Source of the DNA: Strix aluco
Taxonomy: Eukaryota > Chordata > Aves > Strigiformes > Strigidae
DNA length: 64,000 bases
Assembly: GCF_031877795.1 (NCBI RefSeq)
Contig: NC_133971.1
Span: 62,122,463-62,186,462 of the forward strand
Reading direction: 5' to 3'
The notes below the pieces were generated by a model. That model made no database searches. It saw only the letters and a list, made by a program, of their open reading frames with translations, and was not told the DNA's origin. Numbering within the stretch: position 1 is the first letter of the stretch; the number at the start of each line of letters is the position of its first letter. The translations under genes and the position numbers were made by a program. Below, piece after piece: positions 1-10,819 of the stretch.

Positions 1-380
1 TACTTTAAGTCATTAAATTTAACTGTTACAGTTAAATACATCAGCTACATTTTTAATAGCAGTGTGGCTGTGATTGCTGTAAATCTTCTGTATGCCATGG
101 ACATTTAAATGTACTTGATTAAAATTCTCCACTGAGTCAAGTTAATAAATCCTCTCATCAGGCCCAGGGCCTTCTTGCTACAGCTTTTAACTTCCTATGC
201 AATGTTGTCATGGTTGAGTGCCCTGGGTACACTGGTATCCAAAGACTGGATAGTGCTCACTTCCTACCTTCTCACTGAATCACACTTTGTATACAGCACG
301 CATCATGCCTGAGGTCTGGGGATACTGTTTGGGAGTGGGTCAAAAGTCAAAGTATGACTTGCTAAAGTCAAAATATGAAC
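1..380. other. FKTN intron, nothing recognised
   Basis: AT-rich intronic sequence upstream of the first exon in the window. Its right part may be the decayed start of the adjacent CR1 fragment; I see no exon in it. Confidence 0.4.
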
Positions 381-760
381 AGTGACTTGGTCTTGCCTTG
401 TCCACAGACTTCAAAGGCAGTCAATGTGATTAGGTGAAGTTTGCCTTGGACTGGCTTTCCCAATCACATCCCTGTTCTTCATGTGCTTGGATGTGACTTT
501 GCAGGGCCTTTTGCTCCAGAAGCTTCCTGATGAGTGAGATTAAAGTGATCAGAGTTCCCCAGATCCTCCTTTTTGAAGATGACATGAGATTTGCCTTTTC
601 TCAGACTTGAGGAACAGCTCCTGACCACCATGGCCTTTCAAGATGTTGCAAAGCAGCCTCGGAATGACATCAGCCAGCTCTCACAGCACCCACATGCTGC
701 ATCACATCTCATCCTATAATCTCTGATTTATTCAACTGCTTTCTCACTCAATCTAGAGCT
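380..760 (-). mobile_element. Old CR1 LINE fragment (RT region, antisense)
   Basis: The stretch reads like the complement of the CR1 reverse transcriptase region. It contains CAGATCCTCCTTTTTGAAGA, then a CTTGAGGAACAGCTCCTGACC block, then AATGACATCAGCCAGCTCTC, AGCACCCACATGCTGCATC and CATCTCATC, all in the order typical of antisense avian CR1. It is strongly diverged, with no open frame and uncertain edges, and is therefore an old insertion in an FKTN intron. Confidence 0.65.
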
Positions 761-1110
761 GGAAAGAATCTAAAACTTTAGCCTAGAGTCCATTCTCAAG
801 TCTGACACTGTAGGGTAGGAGTACTTTAATTATAGAAAGTTCTAATTGAAGCAGAAAGGTTTTTATTCTAGTCTTAGAGACCCGGAAAGCCTGAGAGCAG
901 CCTGTTCTTCTGAAAGAGAAAATTTCCATTTCCACAATTGTTCATGGACGTGCATGGAATTGTGCACACACAGAAAATGTATTGGGAGATAAGATTTCCT
1001 TCTGTCAGTGGGTTGGTTTTTTTTTTCATTCTGTCAGAGAGTTTTAATGTTTTAACATTTGTACACTTAAAGGTGGTGTTTCTAACATAATTTTATCCTT
1101 TGTCAAACAG

Positions 1111-1314
1111 CACGTAGTTAGGAAGTTCCTAGGCTTAATATCCAGTCACAATATACCAGTGTATTTGATCGATCCTTTGATTCTGGGACTGGTTAATAAA
1201 GACATTGAACAGATCAGAAGTTCTCCTGATGGCCCCAGTCCAGAATGCAAGTACTTTTGTGCTCCAAGAGACTTTACTACATTTGCACTACTGGACAAAA
1301 CGTGGAAACATGAA
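1111..1314 (+). CDS. FKTN: FKTN (fukutin) coding exon A, first in window
   Basis: Fukutin is a type II Golgi protein that, as known from mammals, transfers ribitol-5-phosphate from CDP-ribitol to the core M3 glycan of alpha-dystroglycan. The gene enters the window already under way. This exon encodes 68 residues, including the conserved stretch VYLIDPLILGLVNKDIEQ and later FCAPRDFTTFAL, which line up with human fukutin at roughly residue 56 onward. The acceptor is the tract ending TTTGTCAAACAG at 1110 and the donor is GTAAGT at 1315; both junctions are phase 0. The seven exons found here total 1221 bp, giving 406 residues plus a stop, against 461 residues in human, so about 55 residues (cytoplasmic tail, membrane anchor and stem start) lie upstream. 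The exon lies in the N-terminal, non-catalytic region. Confidence 0.95.
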
Positions 1315-2509
1315 GTAAGTGCCTTTTCTTCAGTTCACATTTGTGTATTGTAATACATTCAACTGTTCTGTGATTTTTGTGACATAATGCTTTCGCGTTT
1401 GTATTAAGGCCTCTGAATTCATTGTGTAAAAATCTCCTAAGGGTATTGGTAGAGGAAACTTTTTAGAAGTAAGAGTCATTTACAGATAACTAGAAGTTTT
1501 TAGCAGCTGGCTGCAATATTCATAAACACGTGTAGGAAGAGGCCATGCCAAAAAGAAAAAAGAAGGTGGTCTGTTAGAAATGAAGAAGGAAAACCTTAAG
1601 CCTGTAATGTAGGTACAGCTGTAATAAGTCACAAGTCTGGGAATCTGTCAAGGAGGAAATGCAGGTATTGATGTGACAAGGCTGGAAAGATTATCATAGT
1701 GTGCTGGTTTACATTTCTTTTAGTACATCCTTGTACTTAACTGACAAAATAAAATGGAGTTTTCTTTGGTGTTCTGAGATTTGTAAATGGATGTGTTAAA
1801 AGTAGAGGTGTAGCATGTGATGAAGGACAAAATGGAATCCAAGATTATTTCATCAGTTGTCATGTGTAAATATGTATTAGATTAATTTATACAGACTAGA
1901 GATACCAGTAACAAACAGCTTTTTTTTTTTTTTCTTTTTTTAAAGCAGGAGACATTAAAATGAACTGAGACTATTTTACTGAAGGAGTCTTACTCAAGTG
2001 AAGAGTGGAGGCATGCTGGATCTGACCCAGCAGTTGTGTTTACCTATAGCTGTAAAGGAATTAAAGAAATGGAGAATAAGATTGTGTGGTAGCTCACTTA
2101 ATATAAATCCATCTGCCCATTCACTTGTGGCTCGCTGATAAAATCTGTAGCACACAGAGAAGCTGATATGCGTGTATAGAACAGTTCAAGGGGGCTAACT
2201 GAAAGGGTCTTCAGATGCTGATTAGTTCTTATCAGCCAGAATTTCATTCCATTCTTCTGTGGAAGTATGAAAGCCTGTTACCTAGTGCCACATTCAGTGT
2301 TTGGTGAGATTTAGACAAATATTTATGCATATCATAAAAGAAGATTTTACAGTAATCGTTTTTGTATTAGTGGTATTGTTGTTCAAGGACTTGGGAGTGC
2401 CAAGTTCAGCACAAGAATAGCTTTAGAGAACAGTTTGAGGATGCAGAGAAGGGTGCTATGGCAAGGAGCAAACCTAGTCTAAGCATGGCTTAAAACATTT
2501 ATTTGTTGT
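1315..2509. other. FKTN intron, nothing recognised
   Basis: Intronic sequence between exon A and the CR1 copy at 2.5 kb. It contains a T-rich run near 1919-1940 and no exon-like or repeat-like feature I could identify. Confidence 0.5.
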
Positions 2510-3622
2510 CACAGAATCACAGAATCATCAAGGTTGGAAAAGACCTTGAAGATCATCCAGTCCAACCATTAACCCAACACTGACTGTTCTCAACTACACC
2601 ATATCCCTCAGCGCTGTGTCAACCCGACTCTTAACCACTCCGGGGATGGGGACTCCACCACCTCCCTGGGCAGCCCATTCCAACACCTAACAACCCCTTC
2701 TGTAAAGAAATACTTCCTAATATCCAGTCTAAACCTTCCCTGGGGCAACTTGAGGCCATTCCCTCTTGTCCTATCGCTTGTTACTTGGTTAAAGAGACTC
2801 ATCCCCAGCTCTCTGCAACCTCCTTTCAGGTAGTTGTAGAGGGCGATGAGGTCTCCCCTCAGCCTCCTCTTCTCCAGACTAGACAACCCCAGTTCCCTCA
2901 GCCGATCCTCATGCGACCTGTGCTCCAGACCCTTCACCAGCTTCGTTGCCCTTCTCTGGACACGCTCGAGCAATTCAATGTCCTTTTTGTAGTGAGGGGC
3001 CCAAAACTGAACACAGGAATCGAGGTGCGGCCTCACCAGTGCCGAGTACAGGGATAAGATCACTTCCCTGTCCCTGCTGGCCACGCTATTGCTGATACAA
3101 GCCAGGATACCATTGGCCTTCTTGGCCACCTGGGCACACTGCTGGCTCATGTTCAGCTGGCTGTCAATCAACACCCCCAGGTCCCTCTCTGACTGGCAGC
3201 TCTCTAGCCACTCCTCCCCAAGCCTGTAGCGCTGCTGGGGGTTGTTGTGGCCCAAGTGCAGCACCCGGCATTTGGCCTTATTGAAACTCCTCCAGTTGGC
3301 CTTAGCCCATCGCTCCAGCCTGTCCAGGTCTCTCTGCAGAGCCTCCCTACCCTCGAGCAGATCAACACTCCCACCCAACTTGGTGTCGTCTGCAAACTTA
3401 CTGAGGGTGCACTCGATCCCCTCGTCTAGATCATCAATAAAGATGTTAAACAGGAGTGGCCCCAAAACCGAGCCCTGGGGGACACCACTCGTGACCGGCC
3501 GCCAAGTGGATTTAACTCCATTCATCACAACTCTTTGGGCCTGACCATCTAACCATTTTTTTACCCAGCAAAGCGTGTGCCCATCCAAGCCACGAGCAGC
3601 CAGTTTTGCCAAGAGAATGCTG
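2510..3622 (-). mobile_element. CR1 LINE, 5'-truncated, RT frame open
   Basis: A CR1 non-LTR retrotransposon copy lying antisense to FKTN inside an intron. Its 3' tail (ACAGAATCACAGAATCATCAAGG on the + strand) is at 2510. The - strand frame 3612-2608 is open for 334 residues and holds the reverse transcriptase C-terminal half: [21 protein letters not shown], the catalytic FADD box ([11 protein letters not shown]) and the long thumb/connection region to the end of ORF2. It is truncated at about 3622, within the RT, compared with the copy at 34.7-37.3 kb, which it closely resembles. The endonuclease and ORF1 are missing, so it cannot move. The uninterrupted frame suggests a comparatively recent insertion. 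Confidence 0.95.
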
Positions 3623-3848
3623 TCGTATTGAATAGTTTGAGGGACAAAATTTAAGACAAGGAAATAGTGGTTGGAATTGCTTGTGGCTGCTGATCTTTAA
3701 GGTCTTAGAAATTTTTGAGTATTTTGTGCTGAAGTCAGGTTAGGAAATGAAAATGAGCAATAATGATAAGCATTTAGCATTGAATTTTGGTTTCTTTAAT
3801 CTTTAGCTTTTATCTCTCTTCCTGTCTGTCCTTCGCTCTCATTTTTAG

Positions 3849-4126
3849 GTGGGCCTTTTTAGAACTGCTGAGAAAATGGGGTTCCAGTGGCTAAAGATTA
3901 TAAACAAAGACCCCCGCTTGGATGGGATGGATGACCTGTCTGGTATTGAAATTCCCTTGCACTACATATTTAAACTGGCATCTCATGCCATTCACCTGGT
4001 GGTCTTCTATGAGAGGAGTGGCAATTATCTCTGGCATGGCCCCCTAAGACTCAAGCAATATATGGACAGAAAGTTTGTGCCTTTCCGGAAACTCCACTTT
4101 GGTCGCTACCCTGGAGCGTATGAAAA
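3849..4126 (+). CDS. FKTN: FKTN coding exon B
   Basis: This exon continues fukutin from window residue 69 to part of residue 161. It carries the highly conserved blocks [20 protein letters not shown] and [19 protein letters not shown], then [19 protein letters not shown], all close to human fukutin. The acceptor tract ends in CATTTTTAG at 3848. The donor is GTGAGT at 4127, which leaves two bases of a lysine codon (AA) to be completed by the first base of the next exon. A naive open reading frame runs one codon past the donor to a TGA, so that stop is intronic and not real. The exon belongs to the Golgi-luminal region before the nucleotidyltransferase-like domain. The preceding intron carries a CR1 insertion ending about 230 bp upstream of the acceptor. 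Confidence 0.96.
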
Positions 4127-5558
4127 GTGAGTTCAAAACAGAGGAGATAAAAAGCCATAATGGCACTTCCAAAATATCCTTTTTCTCCTGTATATAAAAT
4201 AACTCTTTCCTGAAGTCAGGTTGCAAAATTGAACTCGTGTGTGATTCAGCCATCAAAGTGCACGTAAATTAAGGTATGAAGATTTATCCAATTCTGTTTA
4301 CCTGAAAACAAGAGCTTCCCGCCATTCATAAATGAAGAACTACATTTTAGAGGAAGTTGCTGTGTAGCCAGGCTGAAGCACATAGAAGGATGAGAGAAGT
4401 CAAAGAAGTTATGACTGAGGTTGAATGTACCAGAGGATCTTCTGATAGAATCAGTGGTTTACCATTAATATATTTAAAAGTTTGAAATCTGTTGATAGCC
4501 ATCTGTGCTATTAACACAGGGGTAAATTAGAAGTGGCAAGAAATTTAGTACTAGCTGATAGATAATTGGTGTTCTTTCTATAACAACATGTATCCAAAAG
4601 TTGAATACAGATATGAAACATTAAATGAAAAGGGGAAGCAACAGAAATCCATTCAGTAACAATACAAATAATCAATGTTAAAGAGCATGAATAAAGAGAG
4701 GTGACATTTGACACAAAGACGTGTCAACCACTGCATCTAACCCATGCTCTGAAGTGCTGAGACAACTCCTTTCTTGTATAAATGTTTGAATTGGTGGTGT
4801 TTTTTGTCCATAGTCTTATGCTTAAACTTTGCATTGCATTGGTAAAGTTACTGTAAATGTCTGCCTTTCCCTACAACTTTCAATAGCAGTATTTCAGGAA
4901 ATACATGTCATGGCAAATCTTGTCACTATTTTCAAAGCCAAGCGCATACCACTAGGCTTTGAGAACAGTGTTCCTGTAGGGTATGTGTATATACCATAAA
5001 TGAGGGAAAACCAGCCAAACGTTTGCCAGGTCAAAATAAATCTGTTCAATTTTTTCCTTAAAATTGACACCCTTCTTTCTTCCTCTTGAAACATGGAGTT
5101 TGTACCAGTTATGTACCTAAACATTGGAAGTCAACTGTGTAAGCTGTTAAATATCACCATTCATTGTGAAGGCTGAACAGTTTTAGATTTTTAAATACAA
5201 ATAGCCTTAAGGTACAGGGTAAAATTTGGTTCTGAAGTGCATCCCATACTTTGACAACTAGATAAATAGTCTGAGTTTTCAAATGCAGTGAACAACAGCT
5301 CTGAATTCAGTGCAAGTTGTGAGTCAGTAAAGGAATCAGTGATCTGACAAACTAACTGTGGGCTTACAGGCATAGAACTTCTTTTAAAAGAAAATTCTGA
5401 AGTGTGTGGGGAATTTGTTGAAGCTCTTGTTACTCTTTGATAATCAGTTGTGTGGGTATTTGGACAGGGGAATCACTGCTAGAGTATGCATTAAGATTTT
5501 AACCTGAGCTAGAGGAAAAAGTGGCTTGTGGTTTGTAAAGGAATTAAATGGGGTAGTG
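4127..5558. other. FKTN intron, nothing recognised
   Basis: Intronic sequence between exon B and the hAT element. Several short open frames occur, but none resembles a known protein and none has splice or coding support. Confidence 0.5.
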
Positions 5559-6302
5559 CAGGGGTTCTCAACCTTTCCTTCACCACGAACCCCCTTTAAA
5601 TACCTTTTGTGGCCGCGGACCACCAAGACTTAATTCACGATTTAAAGCACCAGACTGCATCAAATATTTATTTCAATTTTCTCATGAAGAGTCTTCAAAT
5701 TTGGAGAGAAGGGGAAGTAAGTGAATCTGTTAATGCACAGTTCTATTATAATATCTTTATTGCAATGATTCCATATGAATTTAAAATAATAGCATCAATG
5801 CGCTTCTTGCTCAAATGGCCCATTTTATGGTATTTTAATGTGCTAATTCCGAATATGATGCCAACTTTTACATTAAAACTTGATGGAAAGTTTTTACAAT
5901 TCTTCTCACCTGCCCCCTTGTGTTCAGTCACCATATATTTTTGTTTATGGGTCCAGAGCCACCACTTGGAGGAACAGACTTCAGCCCCATTGTGGCTCTA
6001 AAGAGGGCCATTGGGTTAAGAAAATGTCTTTAAGAGAAAAACTGCTTAATCAAAGTGGGTCCCACCAACCATACTAGCACTGAATATACTAGTGTGTCAG
6101 GGCAGGTGGGGCAGGGCTTGAGTACTAGAGGGGAGCATTGAGGGGAAGGGGCTGTGGGAAGAGGAGGTGCAGTGCTTGCCACAGGCCCGATCAAATATTT
6201 CTGGGCTGGATGTTCCCCACCCCCACTTTAAGCGTTCATTGACCCCCTGTGATGACATCGTGGCCCCCCAGGGGTCCGTGGACCACAGGTTGAGAACCAC
6301 TG
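5559..6302. mobile_element. hAT-type non-autonomous DNA transposon
   Basis: A 744-bp element bounded by imperfect terminal inverted repeats. The left end is CAGGGGTTCTCAACCT at 5559 and the right end, read on the - strand from 6302, is CAGTGGTTCTCAACCT. The flanks GGGTAGTG (5551-5558) and GGGTAATG (6303-6310) match at seven of eight bases, as expected for the 8-bp target duplication of hAT transposons (Charlie-like ends). The interior has no transposase frame of meaningful length. It lies in an FKTN intron 30 bp upstream of exon C. Confidence 0.85.
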
Positions 6303-6332
6303 GGGTAATGTAGCATCTTTCTTTCCCTGCAG

Positions 6333-6465
6333 GCCAGAATTTCTGCATGTTTCCATCGATGACTTAAAAGTTCAAATTCCAAAAAATCCATCCAGTTTTC
6401 TAGAGGAGATGTCACACTCTAGATTTCTCGAATGTAGGTACAGAGAAGCTCGGGCTTTCTTTCAG
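6333..6465 (+). CDS. FKTN: FKTN coding exon C
   Basis: This 133-bp exon starts with the G that completes the split lysine codon and continues [16 protein letters not shown], then [16 protein letters not shown] (window residues 161-205). The latter matches the human segment around SRFIECRYKEARAFFQ. The acceptor is TCTTTCTTTCCCTGCAG at 6332 and the donor GTTAGT at 6466, phase 0. The exon is too short to have a methionine-initiated open frame of its own and was found by joining splice phases with its neighbours. Its acceptor lies only 30 bp downstream of the right terminus of a hAT-type transposon (5559-6302), so the branch point probably lies at or inside the transposon end or its target duplication. 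Confidence 0.95.
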
Positions 6466-8128
6466 GTTAGTGGTAATCAGGTAATGTCTCTGAGAAGTAA
6501 TGCGTGTTTTCACTGATTGACTCAAAACTACAAACAGTTCACTGTTTTTTTTACCTATATGGGACTGTTTGCATACATAAAGCTACATACAGCCTGTGAG
6601 ACTCAATCCACAGAGTTTAGTAAGTGGTGATAAAAGTTCAATGGAAATTCATGGTCTTTCTTATTTGTGAGCACATTTTTTTCCATTTTCCAAAACTTTG
6701 AAAAGAAGAGGTAATCAGCATGTTCATACTTCTCATGCATTGTTCCTGTTAAATAAATTTCATGTAAATAAGGCTAAGATCTTATGTATCTTTGTGGTTG
6801 AAAATTTTCCATATGGCAATTATCAAAATTCTGAGTAATATTTCATTTTATATATTCTTTTGAACTGTATGCTGCAGTTCCGTGTTCCTAGTTCAGTTTA
6901 TTTCAAGTGCTATATTCATTCCAAAATTACTTATTTCATTGTTTTTTGACCATGTAAGCTAATGTTTTCACGACTATTTAGAGCATTCTTTTTAGAATAT
7001 TGCTACCTTATTTAGCAGACAGTAGAAAACTTTCTGGTGCAGTATGGGGAGCATTTTGTCCTAACTTGACCACTTCGTATCTCAGTCCTTTTCAAGAGTT
7101 ACCACAGTTAGGACTGTGGAGTCAGAATCAGGTTGCTGAATTTGAGCCATCTCTGATTTCTTGGAAGGGGAAAAAAGAGGATACTAGAGGTTTGAACCAT
7201 TCTTCAGACATTTGAGGTCTTGGGGAAGGGACTTCTCAGGGAAGGGAAGGCCATCCTTATTCTGTCTAGCAGGCCATAGATCCCCATACATTTAGCAGGA
7301 GGGTTACTATACCCAAGGCTACCTGTGTGTTTTCACTTCACCTGTAAAGGACAGAAATTGTAAACATGCTCCAGTACAGCTCCAAAACCTCCAGGCAGTG
7401 ATTGCCACAGGCAGAGAATATGTGCTTCAGAAGGTATATTGAACTTTGGAGATTTAATATTGAAATGAATAGCTGGCATCTGTTGTGAAAAGTAAGTATT
7501 CATTTCAACTGTTTGTTGACCAAGAGCTCTTAATGAAATCAGTCGTGAAGCTGACTGGTGGTGCATTGTTCCTGTGTTTGATTTGGTAACGTTTGCCCAA
7601 ACTGGCCTATTGTTTTCAGCTTTGCATTAACAGAAGATCTTGCCACACTTTGTAGCTGAAAGGTGGGCATGATTTTTCTGTTCACATTGTTTCTACTCTG
7701 TGGCAGAAATTGCCAACATCCAGTTGCAACACTTGGTGGCGCCAAGTAAACTAATGTGCAGGAAGTAACTTTTTTGGCCTTATTTTCCCGTGGACTCTGG
7801 GTATTGACTTCAGTGTGCAGAACGAGAGTTCATCTGTGTTGTTGCCAAGTACTGAGAATCAGTGTCTAACACAGTTATTCTCACTCTCCTTTACTGTGAC
7901 TTTACATTCTGCTAGTTTGGAAAAACTGAAGATTGATGTTTCAGAGTTTAAATTTTGACTTGTTGTTCTAGTGCATGTTCTCAAACTTGGCTGTATATGC
8001 AAAAACAGATACTTCCTGGAGATTAGTTAATTAAATTTTTTAAGGTCATTTTTAATTAGGACACTGAAAAATGAAGGGACAAGTTTGCTCTCTGACAATA
8101 GCTTGCTTATTCTTCCTTTGCTTTCCAG
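6466..8128. other. FKTN intron, nothing recognised
   Basis: Intronic sequence between exons C and D, AT-rich, with no identified repeat or exon. The short open frames here look like chance. Confidence 0.5.
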
Positions 8129-8258
8129 CTGTATCCTGATGATGCCTCTCTTGATGCAGTGGAGTTCAGAAAAAAAGCAAAATCATTGCTCCATCTGGCT
8201 GCCCTGACATTGAATAACTTAGGAGTAAAGTTCTGGCTGAGCAGTGGAACATGCCTTG
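8129..8258 (+). CDS. FKTN: FKTN coding exon D
   Basis: The exon encodes [18 protein letters not shown] and then [16 protein letters not shown] (window residues 206 to the first base of 249). The block [14 protein letters not shown], split between this exon and the next, is the start of the LicD/nucleotidyltransferase-like catalytic domain shared by fukutin and FKRP. The acceptor follows TTCCTTTGCTTTCCAG at 8128, and the donor is GTAAAA at 8259, a weaker donor than the others. The exon ends with one base of a glycine codon. The junction with exon E restores GGC and keeps the frame. Confidence 0.96.
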
Positions 8259-9368
8259 GTAAAACATTTGTGTTATGTTGCATTTTTAAACTCATCTGAA
8301 ATTTTAAACATTTCATTCTCTATTGCTCGTGATGTCAGCTGAGTTTAAATGTACCAGGTTGGAAGGTAATATGTGGTGCTAGCCTTTTTGCTTGTGACAA
8401 AATGCTTTTTCTTTAGAAACCTGACCTTGGAGATGCTGAGCAAATTTCCAGTGAACTATTTAATGTTGTTAACAATTACCTGTGTTGTGTTCATCACTCC
8501 TTAGAAAGTAATCAGCAGTTCCCTAAATTGCATGACTTGGAATTTACTGAAATGCTTGTGGGAAAACAGTGATGGGCACATATTTCTGCTGTCTGTGTAG
8601 ACTCTCACCTGATTTTTTTGTGCTGTGCAATTTGGTCCTTATCACTGACTTTTAAAATATAATTTACATGTATTTATTCATTTATTTTAAACAACATCCT
8701 TTTAATAAAATGTCAGCCTATTAGAGTAGGTACTGCAAGTTTTCAATTCTGAAGATGGAAGTAGTATCTTCTCACTGGTGAAGATTCTTTTATTATTTAA
8801 ATAGGTTGTGAAAACTCGTGTGTTCGTGTTCGACTTGTATTTGTTTAGTCCTAGGAAACACAATTTTCTGAATGAACAGTTACTAAAAGCTGCTTATGAA
8901 GCAGAAAAAAGGATGTCCCACTTCTTGTCTTACTGTTTTGCCGTGGTGATTGAAAGATGATTAATGTATTGGATACTATTTAATATAATAAATTCAAATT
9001 AAAAGCACAGCTGTAGCTATGTAATTGTTCATTGCTGATTAGATTTGGGCCCAGATAAGAATAATTTTTTTTAAAGCCCTTTAGATTAGAAAACTGAAGA
9101 TATTTTATCTTTGAAAGAGTTCATGTTTTCTGTCTCATGCTTGGCTTTGGAGAAAAGAGCTGGCTATAAGCGCAGTAAATTTTTTTTTCTTCAATGTTGT
9201 TCATTTCATACTAGAGAAAGGCAGAAGTCTTGTTTATGGCCTTATTCAAAGATTTCTGCCTGGCGACCTTGTGGCAGTTCATTTTTATGTTGCTTTTGTT
9301 GTACTGAAACATTTATCATGTTCCTGAATTAACTAGTTTGTTTTACTCCTCTTTGTTTTTTCCTTCAG
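8259..9368. other. FKTN intron, nothing recognised
   Basis: Intronic sequence between exons D and E. No repeat family or additional exon was recognised. Confidence 0.5.
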
Positions 9369-9502
9369 GCTGGTATAGACAGTGCAATGTCATTCCTCAC
9401 AGCAAAGATGTGGATTTGGGAGTCTTTATAAGGGACTACAAAGCAGATATCATTCCAGCCTTTCAGAAAGCAGGGTTACCACTGAAGCACAAATTTGGCA
9501 AG
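9369..9502 (+). CDS. FKTN: FKTN coding exon E, catalytic DVD motif
   Basis: The exon carries the catalytic centre of the LicD-like nucleotidyltransferase fold. It encodes [19 protein letters not shown], and the two aspartates of DVD (window residues 262 and 264) correspond to the metal-binding DXD of human fukutin near residues 317-319. It then reads [20 protein letters not shown] and HKFGK. The first two bases complete the glycine codon from exon D. The acceptor is TTTTTCCTTCAG at 9368 and the donor GTACCT at 9503, phase 0. All residues expected for activity are present and there is no disruption, so the gene looks functional. Confidence 0.97.
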
Positions 9503-10395
9503 GTACCTAGATAATGAACAGTTTGCTTCATGAGTCTTCCTGTAGTTTGTAAATTTGGGTACAGCTGCAGATCACTTACATATAAGTGGGTATCTGAAGT
9601 CTCCTTGGCAGACATTTACTCAGTAGGGTTTTACCTAAACATATAATCTTGTTGATTTTTGCTTGTTCTCTTGGACAGTGTGTGAGAAAATACCCTTCCG
9701 AATAGCTTCAGCCCTGTTGGGAGTCTGAATTCCACCTCAGAAGTTTTTAATAAGTTTTAAAGGGGCCTAATCTGTGTCGGTGGTTCTAGGGATATTTAAG
9801 GATTAAGGCAGAATTTAGTCTTTGAGATTAGATGAGACTCATCATATGGGAGGATTGGTGATAGCCCTGAGATTACCTGTAGCCCTGTATGTAAAACTAG
9901 TAGAACAGGAAGGATGACTTGAGGCGGTCACTGGGCTTGTTCGTTATTAGCTTTTTCAGAGTGCGCACTGCAGAATGGTAGAGAAAAGAAACAAAATTAC
10001 AGGATTATGAAGGTTCAGCCACAGTTCAAGTAAGTATCATGACTGCTGCTAGTGAGTGTTTTATCATAGAGAAAGTATGTTAAATGAAGACACCTACTAA
10101 TCGTGTTTATTCACTGAGATTATTTTGCTTGTGGCAGAGGACAAGGAGATGGTGCTGAAGCTTTTGTGACTAAAGGAAGGAAAGAGAAGGTAGTCCCACT
10201 GAGGTGCAGAAAATCTCCAATGTTCTCAAGGCATGGAAAAAAAAGAAAGAAATTGCAGAGTTAGTGTCTTTTCTTCAGCTAGAATAGGAGTCACTCTGCA
10301 TACCTGACCAAAATAAATCTGTTTTCCAAAACCTGCTGACTTAAGTAGCCTTGTATTTTTATGAGTATATACAGTGTGTATTTTTTGCCTTGCAG
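9503..10395. other. FKTN intron, nothing recognised
   Basis: Intronic sequence between exons E and F. No repeat family or additional exon was recognised. Confidence 0.5.
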
Positions 10396-10523
10396 GTAGA
10401 AGACAGCTTGGAACTGTCTTTCCAGGGAGAAGATGATGTGAAACTTGATATTTTTTTCTTCTATGAAGAGGGTAACCATATATGGAATGGAGGAACTCAG
10501 GCCAAATCGGGCAAGAAATTTAA
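10396..10523 (+). CDS. FKTN: FKTN coding exon F
   Basis: The exon encodes [20 protein letters not shown], then [19 protein letters not shown] and KKFK (window residues 294 to part of 336). These match the human block around KDDVKLDVFFFYEE, inside the catalytic domain. The acceptor is TTTTTTGCCTTGCAG at 10395. The donor is GTATGA at 10524, after two bases (AA) of a lysine codon completed in the last exon. Reading past the donor gives a short open frame ending YELDLYL, which is intronic. The following intron is the longest seen here (about 4.9 kb) and contains a CR1 5' fragment. Confidence 0.96.
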
Positions 10524-10819
10524 GTATGAACTGGATTTGTACCTCTAATAGGAAAGAAATTGAACAAGTTAGTGCTTAGTGTTGTCATTTTTTGTGTTGT
10601 TTTCTGGCAGAGTTTGTGCTCTTTGTGGGAGGAGAATCAGTGGAGATTTTGCACTTTGAGACCAGAGAAGTAGAAACAGAACAGTACTATGCCTTACTAG
10701 AGAGGTGCTGGGCTTGTCAAATGTCACTTCTCTCATGAAATCAAAAGCAATGATGGCATCTAATGTATCAAGTAGATCTTATCTGGACTGTGACAAGCTC
10801 TGAGTTAAACAGCTAAGAT

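Noticed and set aside
1544..1576. ATG followed by codons reading MPKRKKKVV, like a nuclear localisation signal
   Set aside because: It is a 10-codon frame ending at a stop inside an FKTN intron; a chance purine-rich stretch.
10351..10548. Open frame continuing past FKTN exon F
   Set aside because: Only 10396-10523 is exon; the flanking codons are intron, shown by the acceptor, the donor and agreement with fukutin.
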